This document shows positions 36,742 to 36,864 of a stretch of 36,864 bases of DNA, in pieces (position 1 is the first letter of the stretch; each line of letters starts with the position of its first letter). The position numbers and the translations under genes are program-made. Below the pieces are notes generated by a model. That model did not search any database. It was not told the DNA's origin and saw nothing but the letters and a program-made list of their open reading frames with translations. The DNA comes from Candidatus Bathycorpusculum soli. GTDB lineage: Archaea > Thermoproteota > Bathyarchaeia > Bathyarchaeales > Bathycorpusculaceae. Where the stretch lies: positions 1 through 36,864 of the forward strand of contig JAITMO010000041.1 in assembly GCA_031277345.1 (NCBI GenBank), read 5' to 3'.

Positions 36742-36864
36742 TTGAATCACGATGTTGAAAAGCTAAAAAAGTGGATAATTAACAGAAAGCTTGAAGGTCA
36801 ATCGGTTAGGTCGATTTGTGTTCAAGTAAAGATTAGTCGAAAAATGTTCTATTACTGGTGGAAC
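36742..36864 (+). CDS. Transposase N-terminus, cut by window edge (IS481-like)
   Basis: An open frame from TTG 36742 to the edge gives 41 residues: a basic helix (LKKWIINRKLEGQ) and a helix-turn-helix (SVRSICVQVKISRKMFYYWW). This is how IS481/IS3-type transposases begin, the HTH binding the element ends. A TATA-like TATATAGC lies just upstream near 36718-36725, and GGAG is four bases ahead of the TTG. The catalytic integrase core would lie beyond the window. The exact start is uncertain. Confidence 0.5.
   Translation, partial: MNHDVEKLKKWIINRKLEGQSVRSICVQVKISRKMFYYWWN

Overview
The window comes from a low-GC archaeon, most likely a Bathyarchaeia-type member of the TACK lineage (tentative). 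The archaeal markers are an archaeal 23S rRNA, a free-standing RNA polymerase subunit H (Rpb5), an overlapping Mre11-Rad50 pair, a thiolase-DUF35 pair, NikR, a RadA-like paralogue and an AN1 zinc finger fused to an M50 protease. Nothing points to a viral or plasmid contig. The only mobile DNA is decayed: an integrase stub beside tRNA-Arg (1-1 kb), transposase debris (23.2-24.0 kb), and the start of a transposase running off the right edge.

Layout. 0-1.05 kb: broken small gene, integrase C-terminal remnant, tRNA-Arg(UCU). 1.2-5.3 kb: PP-loop thiolation-type ATPase, oligoendopeptidase F, an Rpb5 with a eukaryote-like N-terminal extension, and a small HTH-like protein. 5.4-11.1 kb: one gene for a ~1,890-residue DUF4011/superfamily-1 helicase/PD-(D/E)XK nuclease, a candidate defence protein. 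11.2-14.9 kb: a MacB-type ABC exporter pair, then a winged-helix gene with two small membrane proteins. 15.1-16.8 kb: DUF35-thiolase operon. 16.8-20.1 kb: rad50-mre11. 20.3-22.9 kb: AN1-M50 protease, degenerate RadA paralogue, ThiF/MoeB-like E1. 24.0-28.2 kb: housekeeping metabolism (ilvC, nikR, nadA, a HAD hydrolase, a YfcE-type phosphodiesterase). 28.3-31.3 kb: a solitary 23S rRNA on the minus strand, enclosed by its own processing helix and without 16S, 5S or tRNA next to it. 31.7-36.0 kb: glyA, then an iron operon made of a DtxR-FeoA fusion regulator and FeoB behind two matching palindromic operators. 36.0 kb to the end: an unrecognised protein and a transposase start.

Genes that clearly act together are mre11/rad50 (DNA-end processing, 4-nt overlap), thiolase/DUF35 (1-nt overlap), the ABC ATPase/permease (1-nt gap) and the DtxR-FeoA/FeoB pair (15-nt gap). 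The points most worth a second look are the Rpb5 N-terminal domain, the fungal/Bacteroidetes-type ketol-acid reductoisomerase, the solitary 23S with its long leader-trailer helix, the twin iron boxes around a TATA element, the giant helicase-nuclease, and a by-eye pattern of long A+C-rich and G+T-rich blocks that switch sign inside genes. Residue numbers and composition statements were counted by eye.
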